DNA of 64,000 nucleotides from Parasphingorhabdus halotolerans (GCF_012516475.1 NZ_CP051217.1:3100001-3164000); one strand, 5' to 3'. Positions 10,996 through 22,651 are shown, numbered from the stretch's first letter. Numbers and translations: made by a program. The notes: generated from the letters alone by a model not told the origin.

Positions 10996-12705
10996 ATGCC
11001 ATCTGCACTAGACCTAAAACTGCGAGCAACCCTTGAAGCTATGACGGCCCCCGGTCAGCTGCTTGAACTGGACGAGATTGAAAAATTCGGTGTGAAAATG
11101 CCGATCTTTAAACAGGCTCCGGACAATGTCGCCGACTATATGGCGTATTTTAGTGCGCAGCACAGCGACAAGGAATTTCTGGTCGATGGCGATATCCGCC
11201 TGACATTTGGTGAAACCTATGCCGCTGCACGGGTATTGGCCGGTGGTCTGATTGAAGGGCACGGCGTAAAACCGGGGGATCGCATCGGAATTGCGGCCCG
11301 GAATTCAGCCAATTGGATCATACTGGATATGGCGATCACAATGGCGGGCGGCGTCTGCACCAAATTAAACGGCTGGTGGCAGGGCGATGAACTCGCCGAT
11401 GGCATCGAAGATGTCAGCTGCTCAATTGTCTTCGCCGATGGACAGCGTGGTGCGCGCCTAAGAGAACTGGATCGCGATTTCGGGGCCGAGCTCATCATTT
11501 TCGAGCATGATGTATTGCCGATGGAAGGTCTTAAAGCCTGTCTGGAAAAAGGTGGTAGTGCAGAAACACCGCTGCCGAAACTGGGCGCAGAAGACCTTGC
11601 AACCATATTATTTACTTCCGGTTCAACAGGCCGGTCGAAAGGCGCATATTCCGAGCACCGCGCCGTGGTGCAGGGCGCCATGAGTTTTGTAGGCGCCTTT
11701 GCAGTCATGGTTGATATTATGGAGAAAGCTGGCGGTATGCCAGAGGGTCAGCCCACCGCACTGGTCTGTGTTCCGTTGTTCCATGTTACAGCATCGGTGC
11801 CTCTGGTGCTGGTCAGTTATGCGATTGGCCGCAAGCTGGTGATGCTCAATAAATGGGATGCTGAAGAGGCAATGAAGCTGATTGAGAAAGAAAAGGTTAC
11901 TTATTTCGTTGGTGTTCCTCTGATGAGCATGGAAATTTATTCGCATCCCAAGGTTAAGGAATATGACCTGTCCAGCTGTGTGTCCATGGCTGCCGGAGGC
12001 GCGCCGCGTCCGGTTGAACATGTTAAGCGGATCAAGGAAGGTATGGGTGAAAAAGGCTTCCCGATCATCGGCTATGGCCTGACCGAAACCAACGGCGTTG
12101 GCTGCTCCAACACCAATGAGAATTACCTGGAACGCCCGAACAGCACGGGTCGCGCCACTCCGCCAATTGTCGAAGTGCAGATGCTCGACGATGATGGCAT
12201 GCCGGTTCCGCAGGGCGAACGCGGCGAGGTTTGTATTCGCACGGCGGCTAATTTCAGCGGTTACTGGAACAATGAGGAAGCGACCAAAGCGGCATTTACT
12301 AAAGATGGCTTTTTCCGCTCGGGTGATATCGGCTATCTCGACGAAGAGGGCTTTCTCTATATCGTCGACCGCAAAAAAGAGATCATCATTCGCGGCGGTG
12401 AGAATATCAGCTGTCAGGAAGTGGAAGCGGCTATTTACGGCAATACCGCTATCGCCGAAGCCTGTATTTTCGGCGTGGAAGACGAGCGTTTTGGCGAAGT
12501 ACCAGCGTTGGTATATCATGTGAAGCAAGGCCAGAGTCTGCCGCAAGATGCGCTATTGGATTATCTCAAAGGAAAACTGGCGCCGTACAAGATGCCCGTT
12601 CATATCTGGGAATATGACGAGCCATTACCTAAATTGGGCACGGCGAAAATAGCAAAGATAGTTTTGGCCAAAAAGCACCGTGAAATGCTGGCCAATACTG
12701 CATGA
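10996..12705 (+). CDS. Class I adenylate-forming acyl-CoA synthetase
   Basis: Activates a carboxylic acid, probably a fatty acid, through an acyl-adenylate to its CoA thioester. The 569 residues show the P-loop-like motif ILFTSGSTGRSKGAYSEH, GYGLTETNGVG, the hinge region SGDIGYLDEEGFLYIVDRKK and the IIRGGENISCQEVE motif. The terminal catalytic-lysine region reads LPKLGTAKIAK instead of the more usual LPKTATGKILK, though a lysine is retained. The ATG follows GGGAGAGAG. It overlaps the start of glnD by 4 bp, an unusual partner, so they are probably co-transcribed. Substrate is not predictable. Confidence 0.88.
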   Translation: MPSALDLKLRATLEAMTAPGQLLELDEIEKFGVKMPIFKQAPDNVADYMAYFSAQHSDKEFLVDGDIRLTFGETYAAARVLAGGLIEGHGVKPGDRIGIAARNSANWIILDMAITMAGGVCTKLNGWWQGDELADGIEDVSCSIVFADGQRGARLRELDRDFGAELIIFEHDVLPMEGLKACLEKGGSAETPLPKLGAEDLATILFTSGSTGRSKGAYSEHRAVVQGAMSFVGAFAVMVDIMEKAGGMPEGQPTALVCVPLFHVTASVPLVLVSYAIGRKLVMLNKWDAEEAMKLIEKEKVTYFVGVPLMSMEIYSHPKVKEYDLSSCVSMAAGGAPRPVEHVKRIKEGMGEKGFPIIGYGLTETNGVGCSNTNENYLERPNSTGRATPPIVEVQMLDDDGMPVPQGERGEVCIRTAANFSGYWNNEEATKAAFTKDGFFRSGDIGYLDEEGFLYIVDRKKEIIIRGGENISCQEVEAAIYGNTAIAEACIFGVEDERFGEVPALVYHVKQGQSLPQDALLDYLKGKLAPYKMPVHIWEYDEPLPKLGTAKIAKIVLAKKHREMLANTA

Positions 12706-15485
12706 ATATAAAGGCAAATATTCCGGAGCCGGCACCCGAACCTGAAAAACGGGTTAGTCGGCAAAGGGATATTATTGATCGGCGCGCGCTGACGGAAGAA
12801 ATTGATCGGCTGTTCGCCGAACATGGCGTGGCCAAAGCCCGTGCACAGATATTGGCATTGTTGCAGGGCGCTTTAAACCAAGGCCGGGAGGAAATCGGCA
12901 AAAGGCTTGTCGAAAACCCTTCGGCTGGCCATGACGCGGCTGCGGCGCAGTCTTTTCTGGTCGATCAACTGATCCGGATCATTCACGATATTGCGGTTAA
13001 ATATCAATATCCGGTCAGCAATCCGTCGTCCGGTGAACGCATCGCACTGATGGCCGTCGGCGGCTATGGGCGGGGCGAAATGGCACCGCATAGCGATGTC
13101 GATATCGCCTTTATCACGCCCTCGAAACAAACCAGTTGGACCGAGCAGATCGTCGAAGCGATGCTCTATTGGCTTTGGGATTTGGGCCTGAAAGTCGGAC
13201 AAAGTAGCCGTTCCATCGACGAGATGGTGCATATGGCAAAAGATGATCTCTCTATCCGTACGGCTTTGCTGGAAGGGCGATATGTCTGGGGTGACACCGG
13301 CGTTTATGAAGAGGCGAAGCTTCGATTTTTCAGTGATGTGGTTGAGGGTACTCATCGGACTTTTGTGTCCGAAAAACTGGCGGAACGAGACTCTCGCCAT
13401 CACAAAATGGGTGATAGTCGCTACGTCGTCGAACCAAATGTCAAAGAAGGCAAAGGCGGCCTGCGTGATCTGCAGACGCTCTACTGGATTGGCAAATATA
13501 TTCATCGCGTCGCATCCGCCGAAGACCTGATCGAGGTTGGATTGCTGACACGCGGCGAATTTCTAAGGTTTCGCAAGGCCGCGAATTTTCTTTGGGCCGT
13601 GCGCTGCCATATGCACGATATTACTGGCCGCGCGGAAGATCGATTGACTTTTGACTTGCAACCAGAGGTTGCGCGCCGGATGCGCTTTGCAGACCGTAAG
13701 GGTAAATCCTCGGTCGAGCGCTTCATGCAATATTATTTCCTGAACGCGAAAGTCGTTGGCAATCTGACCGGCGTGTTTCTCGCGCATCTTGATGAAACCC
13801 ATAACGCCGGGGTCCGGCGGTTCATTCCAAATATTATACGCCGGCCAAAAAAGCTGAAAGGCTTTATACTGGATCGTGGGCGGCTGGCACTGCCAGACGA
13901 GAAATTCTTTGAAAAAGACCCGATCAGGTTGATTGAGATATTCCAGCTCGCTGACAAATATGAGCTGGAAATTCACCCAATGGCTATGCGAGCCGCGCGG
14001 AGGGATGCTAAGTTCATTGACAACAATATCCGCAAAAACAAGCGCGCCAACAAACTGTTCATGGAAGTATTATGCTCGCCGCGTGATCCCGAACTGGTGC
14101 TCCGCTGGATGAATGAAGCATCAATATTTGGCCGGTTTGTTCCTGATTTTGGTCGCGTTGTCGCGCAGATGCAATTTGATATGTATCACCACTACACGGT
14201 GGACGAGCATAGTATCAGGGCAATTGGTCTGTTAGCGAAAATCGGCAGCGGCGAATTGGTTGACGACCATCCCAACTCCACCGAGACAATGAAAAAACTC
14301 AAAAACCGGCGTGTGCTTTTTGTCGCGACACTGCTCCATGATATCGCGAAGGGGCGCGGGGGTGATCACAGTATTTTAGGCGCAGAAGTGGCGATGAAGC
14401 TCTGTCCGAGATTGGGTCTGGAACCCTATGAGACGGAACTGGTCGCTTGGCTTGTTCGTTCGCATTTGTTGATGTCGGCGATGGCCTTCAAACGCGATCT
14501 TTCAGATTACAAGACCATCCAGGATTTTGTCAGCCAAGTAAAAAGCATGGAACGACTTCGGCTGCTAACGGTGTTAACCGTCGTAGACATTCGCGCCGTT
14601 GGCCCAGGTGTCTGGAACAGCTGGAAGCGGCAATTGCTAACCGACTTGTTTGAGTCGGCGGAAGAAATGCTGTTGCTTGGCCATAAACAGCGTGGCCGCA
14701 AAGAACGCATTGACCAGAAAAAGACGATATTGGCCGAAGCACTGGATTTGTCCAAAGCGCAATTTGATAAACTCGCCAAGCGTCTGAATGACCCATATTG
14801 GATTGCCGAACAGAGTGACATCATCGAACAAAATGCAAGGTTGATGATCGCTGCAGGTGAGGATAATCTGGCGATTTCTGCCGAGGCCTATCCTGAGCGG
14901 GGTGCGACGCTGGTCACAATTTATGCCGCAGATCATCCGGGATTGTTTTTCCGGATTGCCGGCGGCATTCATGTAGCCGGCGGCAATATTATCGATGCCC
15001 GTATTCACACGACGCGTGATGGCATGGCGCTGGATAATTTTCTGGTGCAGGATCAAAAGGGCCGTGCTTTTTCGGAAGCCTCACAACTGGAGCGTTTGAA
15101 GCAGGCGGTGGAAGATGCGCTCGCCAATCGCGCAAAGCTAGCGCCGAAGCTCGAAGCGAGGCCCTTGGCTCATTCCCGGGCTGATGCGTTTAAAATTACG
15201 CCGATGGCGCTTGTTGATAATGAGGCCTCCAATCGTTTCACGGTTATCGAGGTCAATGCCCAAGATCGACCAGCGCTGTTAAACGCGCTGGCTTATGCGT
15301 TGTTTGAATCCAAAGTGACGGTCCATAGTGCGCATATTTCAACCTACGGAGAGCGGGCGGTTGATACATTCTACATCACCGATCTGTTGGGATCGAAGAT
15401 CGAGAGCAAGGCTAGGCTCAATAGTTTGAAGAAAAAGCTGACCGTTGCCGCGACTTTTCAACCAGTAGGCAAGGAGGCCGCTTAG
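12702..15485 (+). CDS. glnD: Bifunctional [PII] uridylyltransferase / uridylyl-removing enzyme
   Basis: Central nitrogen sensor: uridylylates PII proteins when glutamine is low and removes UMP when it is high. The 927 residues carry all expected domains: nucleotidyltransferase with VGGYGRGEMAPHSDVDIAF near residue 120, an HD hydrolase domain with LLHDIAKGRGGDH (His546-Asp547), and two C-terminal ACT domains starting near 736 (TLVTIYAADHPGLFF) and 846 (FTVIEVNAQDRPALL). The start codon overlaps the stop of the acyl-CoA ligase. Its end overlaps the convergent DUF177 gene by 4 bp. No PII gene is seen here. Confidence 0.97.
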   Translation: MNIKANIPEPAPEPEKRVSRQRDIIDRRALTEEIDRLFAEHGVAKARAQILALLQGALNQGREEIGKRLVENPSAGHDAAAAQSFLVDQLIRIIHDIAVKYQYPVSNPSSGERIALMAVGGYGRGEMAPHSDVDIAFITPSKQTSWTEQIVEAMLYWLWDLGLKVGQSSRSIDEMVHMAKDDLSIRTALLEGRYVWGDTGVYEEAKLRFFSDVVEGTHRTFVSEKLAERDSRHHKMGDSRYVVEPNVKEGKGGLRDLQTLYWIGKYIHRVASAEDLIEVGLLTRGEFLRFRKAANFLWAVRCHMHDITGRAEDRLTFDLQPEVARRMRFADRKGKSSVERFMQYYFLNAKVVGNLTGVFLAHLDETHNAGVRRFIPNIIRRPKKLKGFILDRGRLALPDEKFFEKDPIRLIEIFQLADKYELEIHPMAMRAARRDAKFIDNNIRKNKRANKLFMEVLCSPRDPELVLRWMNEASIFGRFVPDFGRVVAQMQFDMYHHYTVDEHSIRAIGLLAKIGSGELVDDHPNSTETMKKLKNRRVLFVATLLHDIAKGRGGDHSILGAEVAMKLCPRLGLEPYETELVAWLVRSHLLMSAMAFKRDLSDYKTIQDFVSQVKSMERLRLLTVLTVVDIRAVGPGVWNSWKRQLLTDLFESAEEMLLLGHKQRGRKERIDQKKTILAEALDLSKAQFDKLAKRLNDPYWIAEQSDIIEQNARLMIAAGEDNLAISAEAYPERGATLVTIYAADHPGLFFRIAGGIHVAGGNIIDARIHTTRDGMALDNFLVQDQKGRAFSEASQLERLKQAVEDALANRAKLAPKLEARPLAHSRADAFKITPMALVDNEASNRFTVIEVNAQDRPALLNALAYALFESKVTVHSAHISTYGERAVDTFYITDLLGSKIESKARLNSLKKKLTVAATFQPVGKEAA

Positions 15486-16018
15486 CCCAGCTTATCTTTA
15501 AGCGCTGACAGTGCCCCGAATGGGCCCGCTTCTTCTTCGCTTTTCAGCCCCTGTTGCTTGGCGATTTTTTCGGCGTCCGGACCGCGTGGATAGGGATCAA
15601 GAGCGAGGTACAGACTTTGTGCGACCGCCTCACCGATATCGATTTGCGCGTTTTGAAATTCCATGACATCGCAATCTTCCGATGCCAGCTCAATCTCGGC
15701 TTCCGGTGTTAGTGCTTCTGCTTGTTTTTTAACGAAGGCGATTTGAAATTCTTCCCGAATGTTCACGGGGAACGGCTGACCGCTTATCGCACAAAATTGC
15801 GTTAGCTGTACCTTTAACAGGCCATAGGCTTTGATTTTCTCGCCGTCGGAGACCAATTCATATTCTGCCACAAGCGAAGAGACTTTTGGTAGATCAAAGC
15901 GATTGGCCAATTTCGTGCACTCGTCCGCGTTGGCAATAATCTCGCCATTTACGGGTGCTTCGCCGAGATCGGAGAGTTTGACAATTCGCGATAGCTCGGG
16001 TGGTGCCAGATCACTCAT
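15482..16018 (-). CDS. DUF177 (YceD-like) protein
   Basis: DUF177/YceD proteins are linked to accumulation of 23S rRNA and often sit by rpmF in other bacteria; the bacterial function is not fully settled. The 178-residue sequence has the family's central beta region (KVQLTQFCAISGQPFPVNI) and the terminal signature IGEAVAQSLYLALDPYPRGP. Here it follows the cytochrome bc1 chaperone gene with a 4-bp overlap, an arrangement I associate with alphaproteobacteria, rather than lying next to rpmF. Confidence 0.83.
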   Translation of the reverse strand: MSDLAPPELSRIVKLSDLGEAPVNGEIIANADECTKLANRFDLPKVSSLVAEYELVSDGEKIKAYGLLKVQLTQFCAISGQPFPVNIREEFQIAFVKKQAEALTPEAEIELASEDCDVMEFQNAQIDIGEAVAQSLYLALDPYPRGPDAEKIAKQQGLKSEEEAGPFGALSALKDKLG

Positions 16019-16542
16019 GCCGAGGTCTCCGGAATTTCTCCGGCGAGAATATTTGTGGTTTTTGTCCTGGCAAGACCATCGCCAAAATTTCGCAGCGCAT
16101 CAACAACAAGTTTCAGCGCTTGCTCGGCGGGTGCCTCTCCGCGATATAAATTGCGCGTCAGTGCCTCGCCAAGATCAGCTTGGCCGCCAAGCCCGTCTCG
16201 ATAGGCTGCCATGCGCCCGCCCAGAGCGCCCATCATACGTCCGACATGCTTGCCAACAACCATGTCACCAATACCAATTTGCCGCAGTTGGCCATCCATA
16301 TCGGAAATAAATAATTCGGTGAGCCAGGTTGTTTCCTGCGCTGTGCTTTCTTCGCTTTCCAGCCGGATCAGCACGAGCGATAATATCGCTGCGATCATGT
16401 CAAACCGGCCATCTATGGTATCCGGCACTTCTCCTTCTTCGTACCAAAAAGGCCGCCGTCCTTCCCCGATAATGGCAGCATAGAGCGGCTGCATGATAAT
16501 GTTGGGGTTCTCATTCGAGAAAAGCCTTTTCAAGATCGACAT
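16015..16542 (-). CDS. Ubiquinol-cytochrome c chaperone family protein (CBP3/UQCC1-like)
   Basis: The mitochondrial relatives assist synthesis and assembly of cytochrome b in complex III; the bacterial protein is presumed to help bc1 assembly. The 175 residues contain the family features LYAAIIGEGRRPFWYEE near the start, DTIDGRFDMIAAILSLVLIR and the later MVVGKHVGRMMGALGGRM. It is the first gene of a two-gene unit with DUF177. No bc1 genes are in the window. Confidence 0.87.
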   Translation of the reverse strand: MSILKRLFSNENPNIIMQPLYAAIIGEGRRPFWYEEGEVPDTIDGRFDMIAAILSLVLIRLESEESTAQETTWLTELFISDMDGQLRQIGIGDMVVGKHVGRMMGALGGRMAAYRDGLGGQADLGEALTRNLYRGEAPAEQALKLVVDALRNFGDGLARTKTTNILAGEIPETSA

Positions 16543-16759
16543 GATTTTACATTGGCCTTTATAGTTACGGATGCTTTTCGGTCAGGGCGCGCTTTTTACC
16601 ACCCAAAATGCTGGAGGAGCTATGATATGCTTGGTCACCTATGTTAAGACTAGGTACAGGGCATATTGATATTTCTGCAGCGAGATGCAATGGGCGATTG
16701 AATATTCTGCCCAAATCGAATGTGTCGAATTGTTGCAGTCTGTTTTGGAGAATTTTTGA

Positions 16760-17245
16760 ATGACCAGCACGTTGAGAATGGGTTTTGCTGTTACCGGCCT
16801 GATTGCCGCAAGCTTGATAGTTTCCGGCTGTACGCGGGTGCGCGGGCATCAGGGCTATATTTCCGACAGTGTGTTAATGTCTGCGGTGCAACCAGGCCTC
16901 GATAATCGTCAGTCGGTTGAGGCCTCTCTCGGAAGGCCCACTTTCACTGGACAATTTGATGAAAATACCTGGTATTATGTCTCACGCAGTACCCATCAAT
17001 ATGCGTTTAACTCTCCCACGCCCAAAGAGCAGGAGGTCATGCGGATTACATTTGACCCCGCTGGCAATGTGACAGCCGTTGACAGAACTGGACTTGAACT
17101 GGTCGCCAGCATCAACCCTGATGGCGATAAGACGCCAACGCTGGGCCGCAACCGCAGCTTCTTTCAAGAGCTGTTTGGCAACATCGGTGCGGTGGGTGCT
17201 CCTGGTACAGGCACCCAGAGAGGAAACGATCCTACACAGCCATAG
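16760..17245 (+). CDS. bamE: Outer membrane protein assembly factor BamE
   Basis: Lipoprotein subunit of the BAM complex that folds beta-barrel proteins into the outer membrane. The 161 residues begin with a lipoprotein signal peptide ending LIVSGC. They continue with the SmpA/OmlA fold: RGHQGYISDSVLMSAVQPGL, the conserved DNRQSVEASLGRPTF and TWYYVSRSTHQYAF. It ends in a flexible Gly/Pro-rich tail. Divergent from the bc1 chaperone gene (217-bp gap) and convergent with maeB. Confidence 0.92.
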   Translation: MTSTLRMGFAVTGLIAASLIVSGCTRVRGHQGYISDSVLMSAVQPGLDNRQSVEASLGRPTFTGQFDENTWYYVSRSTHQYAFNSPTPKEQEVMRITFDPAGNVTAVDRTGLELVASINPDGDKTPTLGRNRSFFQELFGNIGAVGAPGTGTQRGNDPTQP

Positions 17246-17263
17246 TGTCTGGCACTGCCAGCG

Positions 17264-19558
17264 TTATTTTGCGATTCCGCTTGCCGCCAATACTGCTAGT
17301 GTGACCAGTTCCGATGCCGTGGATGCCATGGTCGCGATCTGCACAGATTTTTCCAATCCAACGAGCATGGGCCCGATAACCGCATCACCGCCCAGTTCGC
17401 GCAGTAATTTCGCCGAGAGGTTGGCTGATTGCAGGCCAGGCATGACCAGCACATTGGCGGGGCTGGAAAGCCGGCAGAATGGATAGTTGCCCATGAGTTT
17501 CGGATTGAGCGCGACATCTGGTGCCATTTCACCTTCATATTCGAAATTGACCCGCCGCTCATCTAGTAATGCCACCGCTTCCCGGATGTTGTCGAGCCAG
17601 CGGCCTTCGGGATTCCCAAATGTAGAATAGCTCAAAAAGGCGACGCGCGGTTCGTGACCCATTTTACGGGCGACAGCGGCTGTTTGTTCAGCAATATCAG
17701 CCAGTTCAATCGAGGATGGTCGTTCGTTCACCGTCGTGTCCGCCATGAACACCGTATGGCTTTGACCGATCATGACATGGATGCCCAAAGGTGTACGGCC
17801 TTTTTCCACATCAATTACTTTGGCAACATCACGGAACGTTTGCGAATAGGGGCGCGTTACCCCGGTGATCATTGCTTCGCCCTGATCCATCGCTAGCAGG
17901 GCGGAACCGAAAATGTTCCGATCCTGGTTCACCATCCGCTTGATGTCTCGCTCCATATATCCCCGCCTCTTTAGTCGGTCATAGAGCATGTTGACCATGT
18001 CCGGAACAAGCGGACTGTTGCGGCTATTGTGGATTTCAAAACGGTCAGGGTCGCTAACACCCAGTTCGGCAAGTTTTTTGCGCACCCGGTCGTCGCGCCC
18101 AACCAATACTGGCGTACCATATCCACCATCCTGGAACTGGATAGCAGCGCGCAGGACGACATCTTCCTCCGCTTCGGCAAAAATGATTCGTTTAGGATGC
18201 TGGCGGCAGGATTCATATGCTTGTGTAAGCACCGAGGTTGTAGGATTGAGCCGCGCCCTTAGGCTCTGACGATAGGCATCCAGGTCCTCAATAGGCTTTT
18301 GCGCAACGCCGCTATCCATTGCCGCTTTGGCGACCGCTGCGGAAACTACGTCCATCAGGCGCGGGTCAAAGGGAGCCGGAATAATATAATCAACACCGAA
18401 TGTCGGCGCTGCGCCACCATAAGCTGCGGCGACTTCTTCCGGTACCTGTTCGCGCGCCAATTCGGCAATCGCTTGCGCTGCAGCAACCTTCATTTCTTCA
18501 TTAATTCGCGTCGCTCGAACGTCGAGAGCCCCGCGGAAAATAAACGGGAATCCTAAGACATTATTGACTTGGTTGGGATAATCCGACCGTCCTGTAGCCA
18601 CTATGGCATCTGGCCGCGCGGCTTTGGCATCAGGTGGCGTAATTTCAGGATCGGGATTGGCCATGGCGAAGATGATCGGCTTGTCAGCCATGTCTTTCAC
18701 CATTTCCGGTTTTAACGCGCCAGCAGCTGAAAGGCCGAGAAATACGTCTGCCCCGTTCAGGGCTTCGGTTAAGTCCCGTGCATCGGTATCAATAGCATGA
18801 GCGGATTTCCATTGATCGACACCTTCGCGGCCACGATAGATAACCCCGCTGCGATCGCACATCGTCAGATTGTTATGTGGGACACCGAGGGACTTGATCA
18901 ATGATGCGCATGCGATAGCGGCCGCACCGGCACCGTTCACAACGACCTTAATGTCTTCAATCTTCCGGTCAGTCAGCAGGCAAGCATTGATAATGCCTGC
19001 AGCAGCGATAATCGCCGTGCCGTGTTGATCGTCATGAAAAACCGGAATATTCATCTGGTCGCGCAAGGTTTGCTCGATAATGAAACAGGCAGGCGCGCCA
19101 ATATCTTCCAGATTAATACCGCCAAAGCTCGGTTCCATAATGCGGACCGCATTGATGAATGCATCCGTATCTTCAGTATCCAGTTCAATGTCGATGCCAT
19201 CAACGTCAGCAAAGCGCTTGAACAGAACGGCCTTGCCTTCCATCACCGGTTTGGAGGCCAACGCGCCGAGATTGCCGAGGCCTAATATTGCCGTTCCGTT
19301 CGATATAACCGCGACCAGATTACCTTTGGCGGTATAGTCATAGGCTTTGGACGGGTCTTCTGCGATAGCGCGAACCGGAACCGCTACACCTGGCGAATAT
19401 GCCAGGCTGAGGTCTCTTTGGGTGGCCATCGGTTTGGACGCGATGATTTCAATTTTGCCGGGTCGACCGTGGGAATGGAATAATAGCGCTTCGCGTTCGG
19501 AAAATTCTACGTTGCTCTCGTTCTTATCGGCCAAATTGTCTCTCCGTGTCATAGGCAT
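17264..19558 (-). CDS. maeB: NADP-dependent malic enzyme with phosphotransacetylase-like C-terminal domain
   Basis: Decarboxylates malate to pyruvate with reduction of NADP; the C-terminal domain resembles phosphate acetyltransferase and is thought regulatory. The N-terminal malic half shows [30 protein letters not shown] and [15 protein letters not shown]. The C-terminal half starts near residue 435 ([18 protein letters not shown]) and ends with the PTA-like block. I chose the ATG at 19558 because GAGAAG precedes it closely; 19570 and 19552 are alternatives. Roughly 764 residues, normal for the hybrid class. Divergent from mutS. Confidence 0.95.
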   Translation of the reverse strand: MPMTRRDNLADKNESNVEFSEREALLFHSHGRPGKIEIIASKPMATQRDLSLAYSPGVAVPVRAIAEDPSKAYDYTAKGNLVAVISNGTAILGLGNLGALASKPVMEGKAVLFKRFADVDGIDIELDTEDTDAFINAVRIMEPSFGGINLEDIGAPACFIIEQTLRDQMNIPVFHDDQHGTAIIAAAGIINACLLTDRKIEDIKVVVNGAGAAAIACASLIKSLGVPHNNLTMCDRSGVIYRGREGVDQWKSAHAIDTDARDLTEALNGADVFLGLSAAGALKPEMVKDMADKPIIFAMANPDPEITPPDAKAARPDAIVATGRSDYPNQVNNVLGFPFIFRGALDVRATRINEEMKVAAAQAIAELAREQVPEEVAAAYGGAAPTFGVDYIIPAPFDPRLMDVVSAAVAKAAMDSGVAQKPIEDLDAYRQSLRARLNPTTSVLTQAYESCRQHPKRIIFAEAEEDVVLRAAIQFQDGGYGTPVLVGRDDRVRKKLAELGVSDPDRFEIHNSRNSPLVPDMVNMLYDRLKRRGYMERDIKRMVNQDRNIFGSALLAMDQGEAMITGVTRPYSQTFRDVAKVIDVEKGRTPLGIHVMIGQSHTVFMADTTVNERPSSIELADIAEQTAAVARKMGHEPRVAFLSYSTFGNPEGRWLDNIREAVALLDERRVNFEYEGEMAPDVALNPKLMGNYPFCRLSSPANVLVMPGLQSANLSAKLLRELGGDAVIGPMLVGLEKSVQIATMASTASELVTLAVLAASGIAK

Positions 19559-19695
19559 ATGGCTTCTCAAACCGATATGCTACGCGTCCCTTCATGCGAT
19601 CTACTCCGAATAAGGGGCATTGGGCAAGGGCGCGTTGCATGGCGATTAAACAGACGCCCTTTTCTGCATCTCGATACTCGTCTATCGCACAGCCT

Positions 19696-22380
19696 ATGGG
19701 GACACAGACTCAGCAAAAAAATAGCGCAGCCAAGAAGGTCGATTTGCCCACCAGTTCCGGCGCAAAGCCCAATCTGACACCGATGATGGAGCAATATTTT
19801 GCGCTGAAGGAAAAGGCGGAAGATTGTTTGCTTTTTTACAGGATGGGCGATTTTTTTGAGCTTTTCTACGACGATGCAAAGCTTGCCGCCGCCGCGCTTG
19901 ATATTGCGCTGACATCGCGCGGCAAGAATGCGGGCGAAGCCATCCCGATGTGCGGCGTACCGGTGCATGCTGCAGAAAATTATCTCGCCAAGCTGATTCG
20001 TGCCGGCTTCAAAGTGGCGATTGCGGAGCAGATCGAAACCCCGGAGGAAGCTAAAGCGCGGGGCGGTTACAAAGCGCTGGTGGCACGGGACATCATCCGG
20101 TTTGTAACGGCAGGAACGCTCACTGAAGATAGCCTGCTGGATGCGAAATCGGACAATATGCTGGTCGCGCTCAGTGAGGCGCAGGGACAGATCGGCATCG
20201 CCACGGTGGATATCTCAACCGGCAGTTTTGAGCTGACCCATGTCACCCCGCTGGAGCTTTCCGCAGAACTGGCGCGCATTAGTCCTTCGGAGATTGTTGG
20301 ACCGGCTTCCGTTATGTCGCTGGTGGCGGGCAGCATAAACAGCGTGACCTCCGAACGGCAAAAGTCGGACTTTGATAGCAACCGCGCGGAGGAGCGCCTC
20401 GGACGTTTCTTCGGAAAAGACGCCGGGCATCAATTGAAGCAATTTTCTAGAGCGGAACTCTCAGCGGCGAGCGGCCTGGTCGCCTATGTCGAGCATGTGT
20501 CGCAAGGCGAAGTGCCCTATTTGCACAAGCCGGTCCAGCGCCGGACGCCGGATTTCCTGATGATCGACGGGCCGACCAGGATCAGCCTCGAGATCGAACA
20601 AACCCTTGGTGGCAAGCGCGAAGGCAGTTTGCTGGCCTGTATAGATCGCACGGTGACCGCAAGTGGAGCGCGATTGCTCTCGCGAGATATCGCGGCGCCG
20701 CTGTATGACACCGATAAAATCGCCGAGCGTCTGGGACTGGTGCAATGGTTCCACGATGATCCTGCCCTGCGCGATGACGTGCGCAGTGCGCTCAAAGCGC
20801 TGCCGGATATCGGGCGGGCTTTGGGCCGGATTTCCTCGGGCAGGGGCAGTCCCCGTGATGTCGGTCAAGTCCGCGATGGTCTCTCCGGCGCGCGCGATTT
20901 GCGGGAACGACTTTCGACGCAAATCGGTCTACCGGGATTGATGGAACAGTTGCTGCCGACACTCGATGGGCACGGCGCGATGGTCGACCTGCTGGAGCGC
21001 GCTTTAGTCGAAACGCCGCCAACCGAAATGGCGAGCGGCGGCTATATCGCCGCTGGCTATGACGCAGCGCTGGATGAACTGCGCAGTGCTGGTTCTGACG
21101 GGCGTAAATCAATTGCAGCGCTGGAAGCGCGTTACCGCGAAGCGACCGGCATCAACACGCTCAAGATCAAGCATAATGCGGTTCTTGGCTATTTCGTCGA
21201 GGTGCCCGCCCGCCACGGTGATGCGCTGATGACGCAAGATTCCGGTTTTGCCCATCGCCAGACATTGGCTGGCGTGGTGCGGTTTAACTCGCCCGAACTG
21301 CATGAAGAAGCGATGCGGGTGACTCAAGCTGGTGCGCATGCGCTGGCGGCGGAAGCAGCACATTTTGAAGAATTGATTGCCAAACTGCTTTCGCGTTCCG
21401 ACGCAATTGCGACAAGCGCCGACAGCCTCTCCCGCATTGATGTTGCTGCAGCCCTGGCAGAGCGCGCAGCGGAAGGGCGGTGGTGTCGACCGGAATTTGT
21501 TGATGGCAACGTGCTGGCGATTGATGGCGGGCGACATCCCGTGGTCGAAGCTTCCCTCTCGGCCACTGGCACACCCTTTGTTGCCAATGATTGCGATCTT
21601 GCCAGTGATAACCGCCTATGGCTGGTGTCCGGTCCCAATATGGGCGGCAAATCCACCTTTTTGCGCCAGAATGCCTTGATCGTAATACTTGCGCAAGCAG
21701 GCGGATTTGTTCCTGCCTCCTCGGCGCGGCTCAGTCTGGTCGATCGTTTGTTCAGCCGGGTCGGCGCATCGGATAATCTCGCGCAGGGGCAATCGACCTT
21801 CATGGTCGAGATGGTGGAAACCGCGGCGATCCTCTCGCAAGCGACGGAGAACAGCTTCGTTATTCTCGATGAAGTGGGCAGGGGCACGTCGACATATGAT
21901 GGCCTCGCTCTGGCATGGGCGGTGGTTGAAGCGGTCCATGAAACCAATCGCTGCCGCTGCCTGTTCGCCACCCATTATCACGAGCTCACCCGCCTCGCCG
22001 ATCGCCTCGACTCATTGTCGCTCCACCATGTCCGCGCGCGGGAATGGAAAGGCGATCTGGTACTTATGCACGAGTTGGCGAGGGGACCCGCAGACCGCAG
22101 CTACGGGCTGGCGGTGGCGAAACTGGCAGGGATTCCGAAGCCGGTATTGCGGCGCGCCAAGGCAGTGCTCGACAAACTCGAAGCAGGCAAGGCCGAAACC
22201 GGCGGTCTGGCGGCAGGTTTGGGTGATTTGCCGCTGTTTGCAGCGAGCCTTGGGGACGCGGAGGAAACGACCGACAAGCTGCGTGATGCATTGGAGGCGC
22301 TTGATATTGACGCGCTTAGCCCGCGTGAGGCGCTGGAGCAGCTTTATGCGTTGAAGGCGCAAGTGGAAGAAGAGAGTTAA
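19696..22380 (+). CDS. mutS: DNA mismatch repair protein MutS
   Basis: Recognises mismatches and small loops and starts methyl-independent or MutL-coupled repair. The 894-residue reading begins at MGTQTQ; an upstream ATG at 19594 would add 34 residues and cannot be excluded. The N-terminal mismatch-recognition motif is intact ([14 protein letters not shown], with the Phe and Glu that contact the base). The Walker A loop [13 protein letters not shown] (about 646-658), Walker B region [16 protein letters not shown] and the helix-turn-helix end are present. Length and domain order are normal. Confidence 0.96.
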   Translation: MGTQTQQKNSAAKKVDLPTSSGAKPNLTPMMEQYFALKEKAEDCLLFYRMGDFFELFYDDAKLAAAALDIALTSRGKNAGEAIPMCGVPVHAAENYLAKLIRAGFKVAIAEQIETPEEAKARGGYKALVARDIIRFVTAGTLTEDSLLDAKSDNMLVALSEAQGQIGIATVDISTGSFELTHVTPLELSAELARISPSEIVGPASVMSLVAGSINSVTSERQKSDFDSNRAEERLGRFFGKDAGHQLKQFSRAELSAASGLVAYVEHVSQGEVPYLHKPVQRRTPDFLMIDGPTRISLEIEQTLGGKREGSLLACIDRTVTASGARLLSRDIAAPLYDTDKIAERLGLVQWFHDDPALRDDVRSALKALPDIGRALGRISSGRGSPRDVGQVRDGLSGARDLRERLSTQIGLPGLMEQLLPTLDGHGAMVDLLERALVETPPTEMASGGYIAAGYDAALDELRSAGSDGRKSIAALEARYREATGINTLKIKHNAVLGYFVEVPARHGDALMTQDSGFAHRQTLAGVVRFNSPELHEEAMRVTQAGAHALAAEAAHFEELIAKLLSRSDAIATSADSLSRIDVAAALAERAAEGRWCRPEFVDGNVLAIDGGRHPVVEASLSATGTPFVANDCDLASDNRLWLVSGPNMGGKSTFLRQNALIVILAQAGGFVPASSARLSLVDRLFSRVGASDNLAQGQSTFMVEMVETAAILSQATENSFVILDEVGRGTSTYDGLALAWAVVEAVHETNRCRCLFATHYHELTRLADRLDSLSLHHVRAREWKGDLVLMHELARGPADRSYGLAVAKLAGIPKPVLRRAKAVLDKLEAGKAETGGLAAGLGDLPLFAASLGDAEETTDKLRDALEALDIDALSPREALEQLYALKAQVEEES

Positions 22381-22381
22381 C

Positions 22382-22401
22382 CTTCTCCGTTACAGGAGAA
22401 G
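22382..22401 (+). terminator. Stem-loop just after mutS
   Basis: CTTCTCC (22382-22388) and GGAGAAG (22395-22401) form a 7-bp stem with a 6-nt loop, starting right after the mutS stop. There is no T-run. The rest of the 270-bp gap before argB holds only a short tandem GTGTGACCC (22554-22572). Confidence 0.45.
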
Positions 22402-22651
22402 ACTCATGAAGCAGATTTCCAATTTTACAAATTCCGGCTTTCCTACATAATGTCGTTCGCGTTAAACTCGGCAAATGATTTCTCCGTCATTCATGGGATC
22501 AATTTTGCAGTTTCATCGGTGCAATGGGGAGAAACTCAATTCTCCTTTAGGGGGTGTGACCCTGTGTGACCCAAGGTTCGTCGTGTCGGTCAACATGCGC
22601 GAAAGTCACTATTTTGTTGCTTTTCGCCGCCAGCTTTAGTCAAACGCCGCC

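Noticed and set aside
22554-22572. Tandem GTGTGACCC as a regulator site
   Set aside because: Only two copies in a gap with no other support; likely chance.
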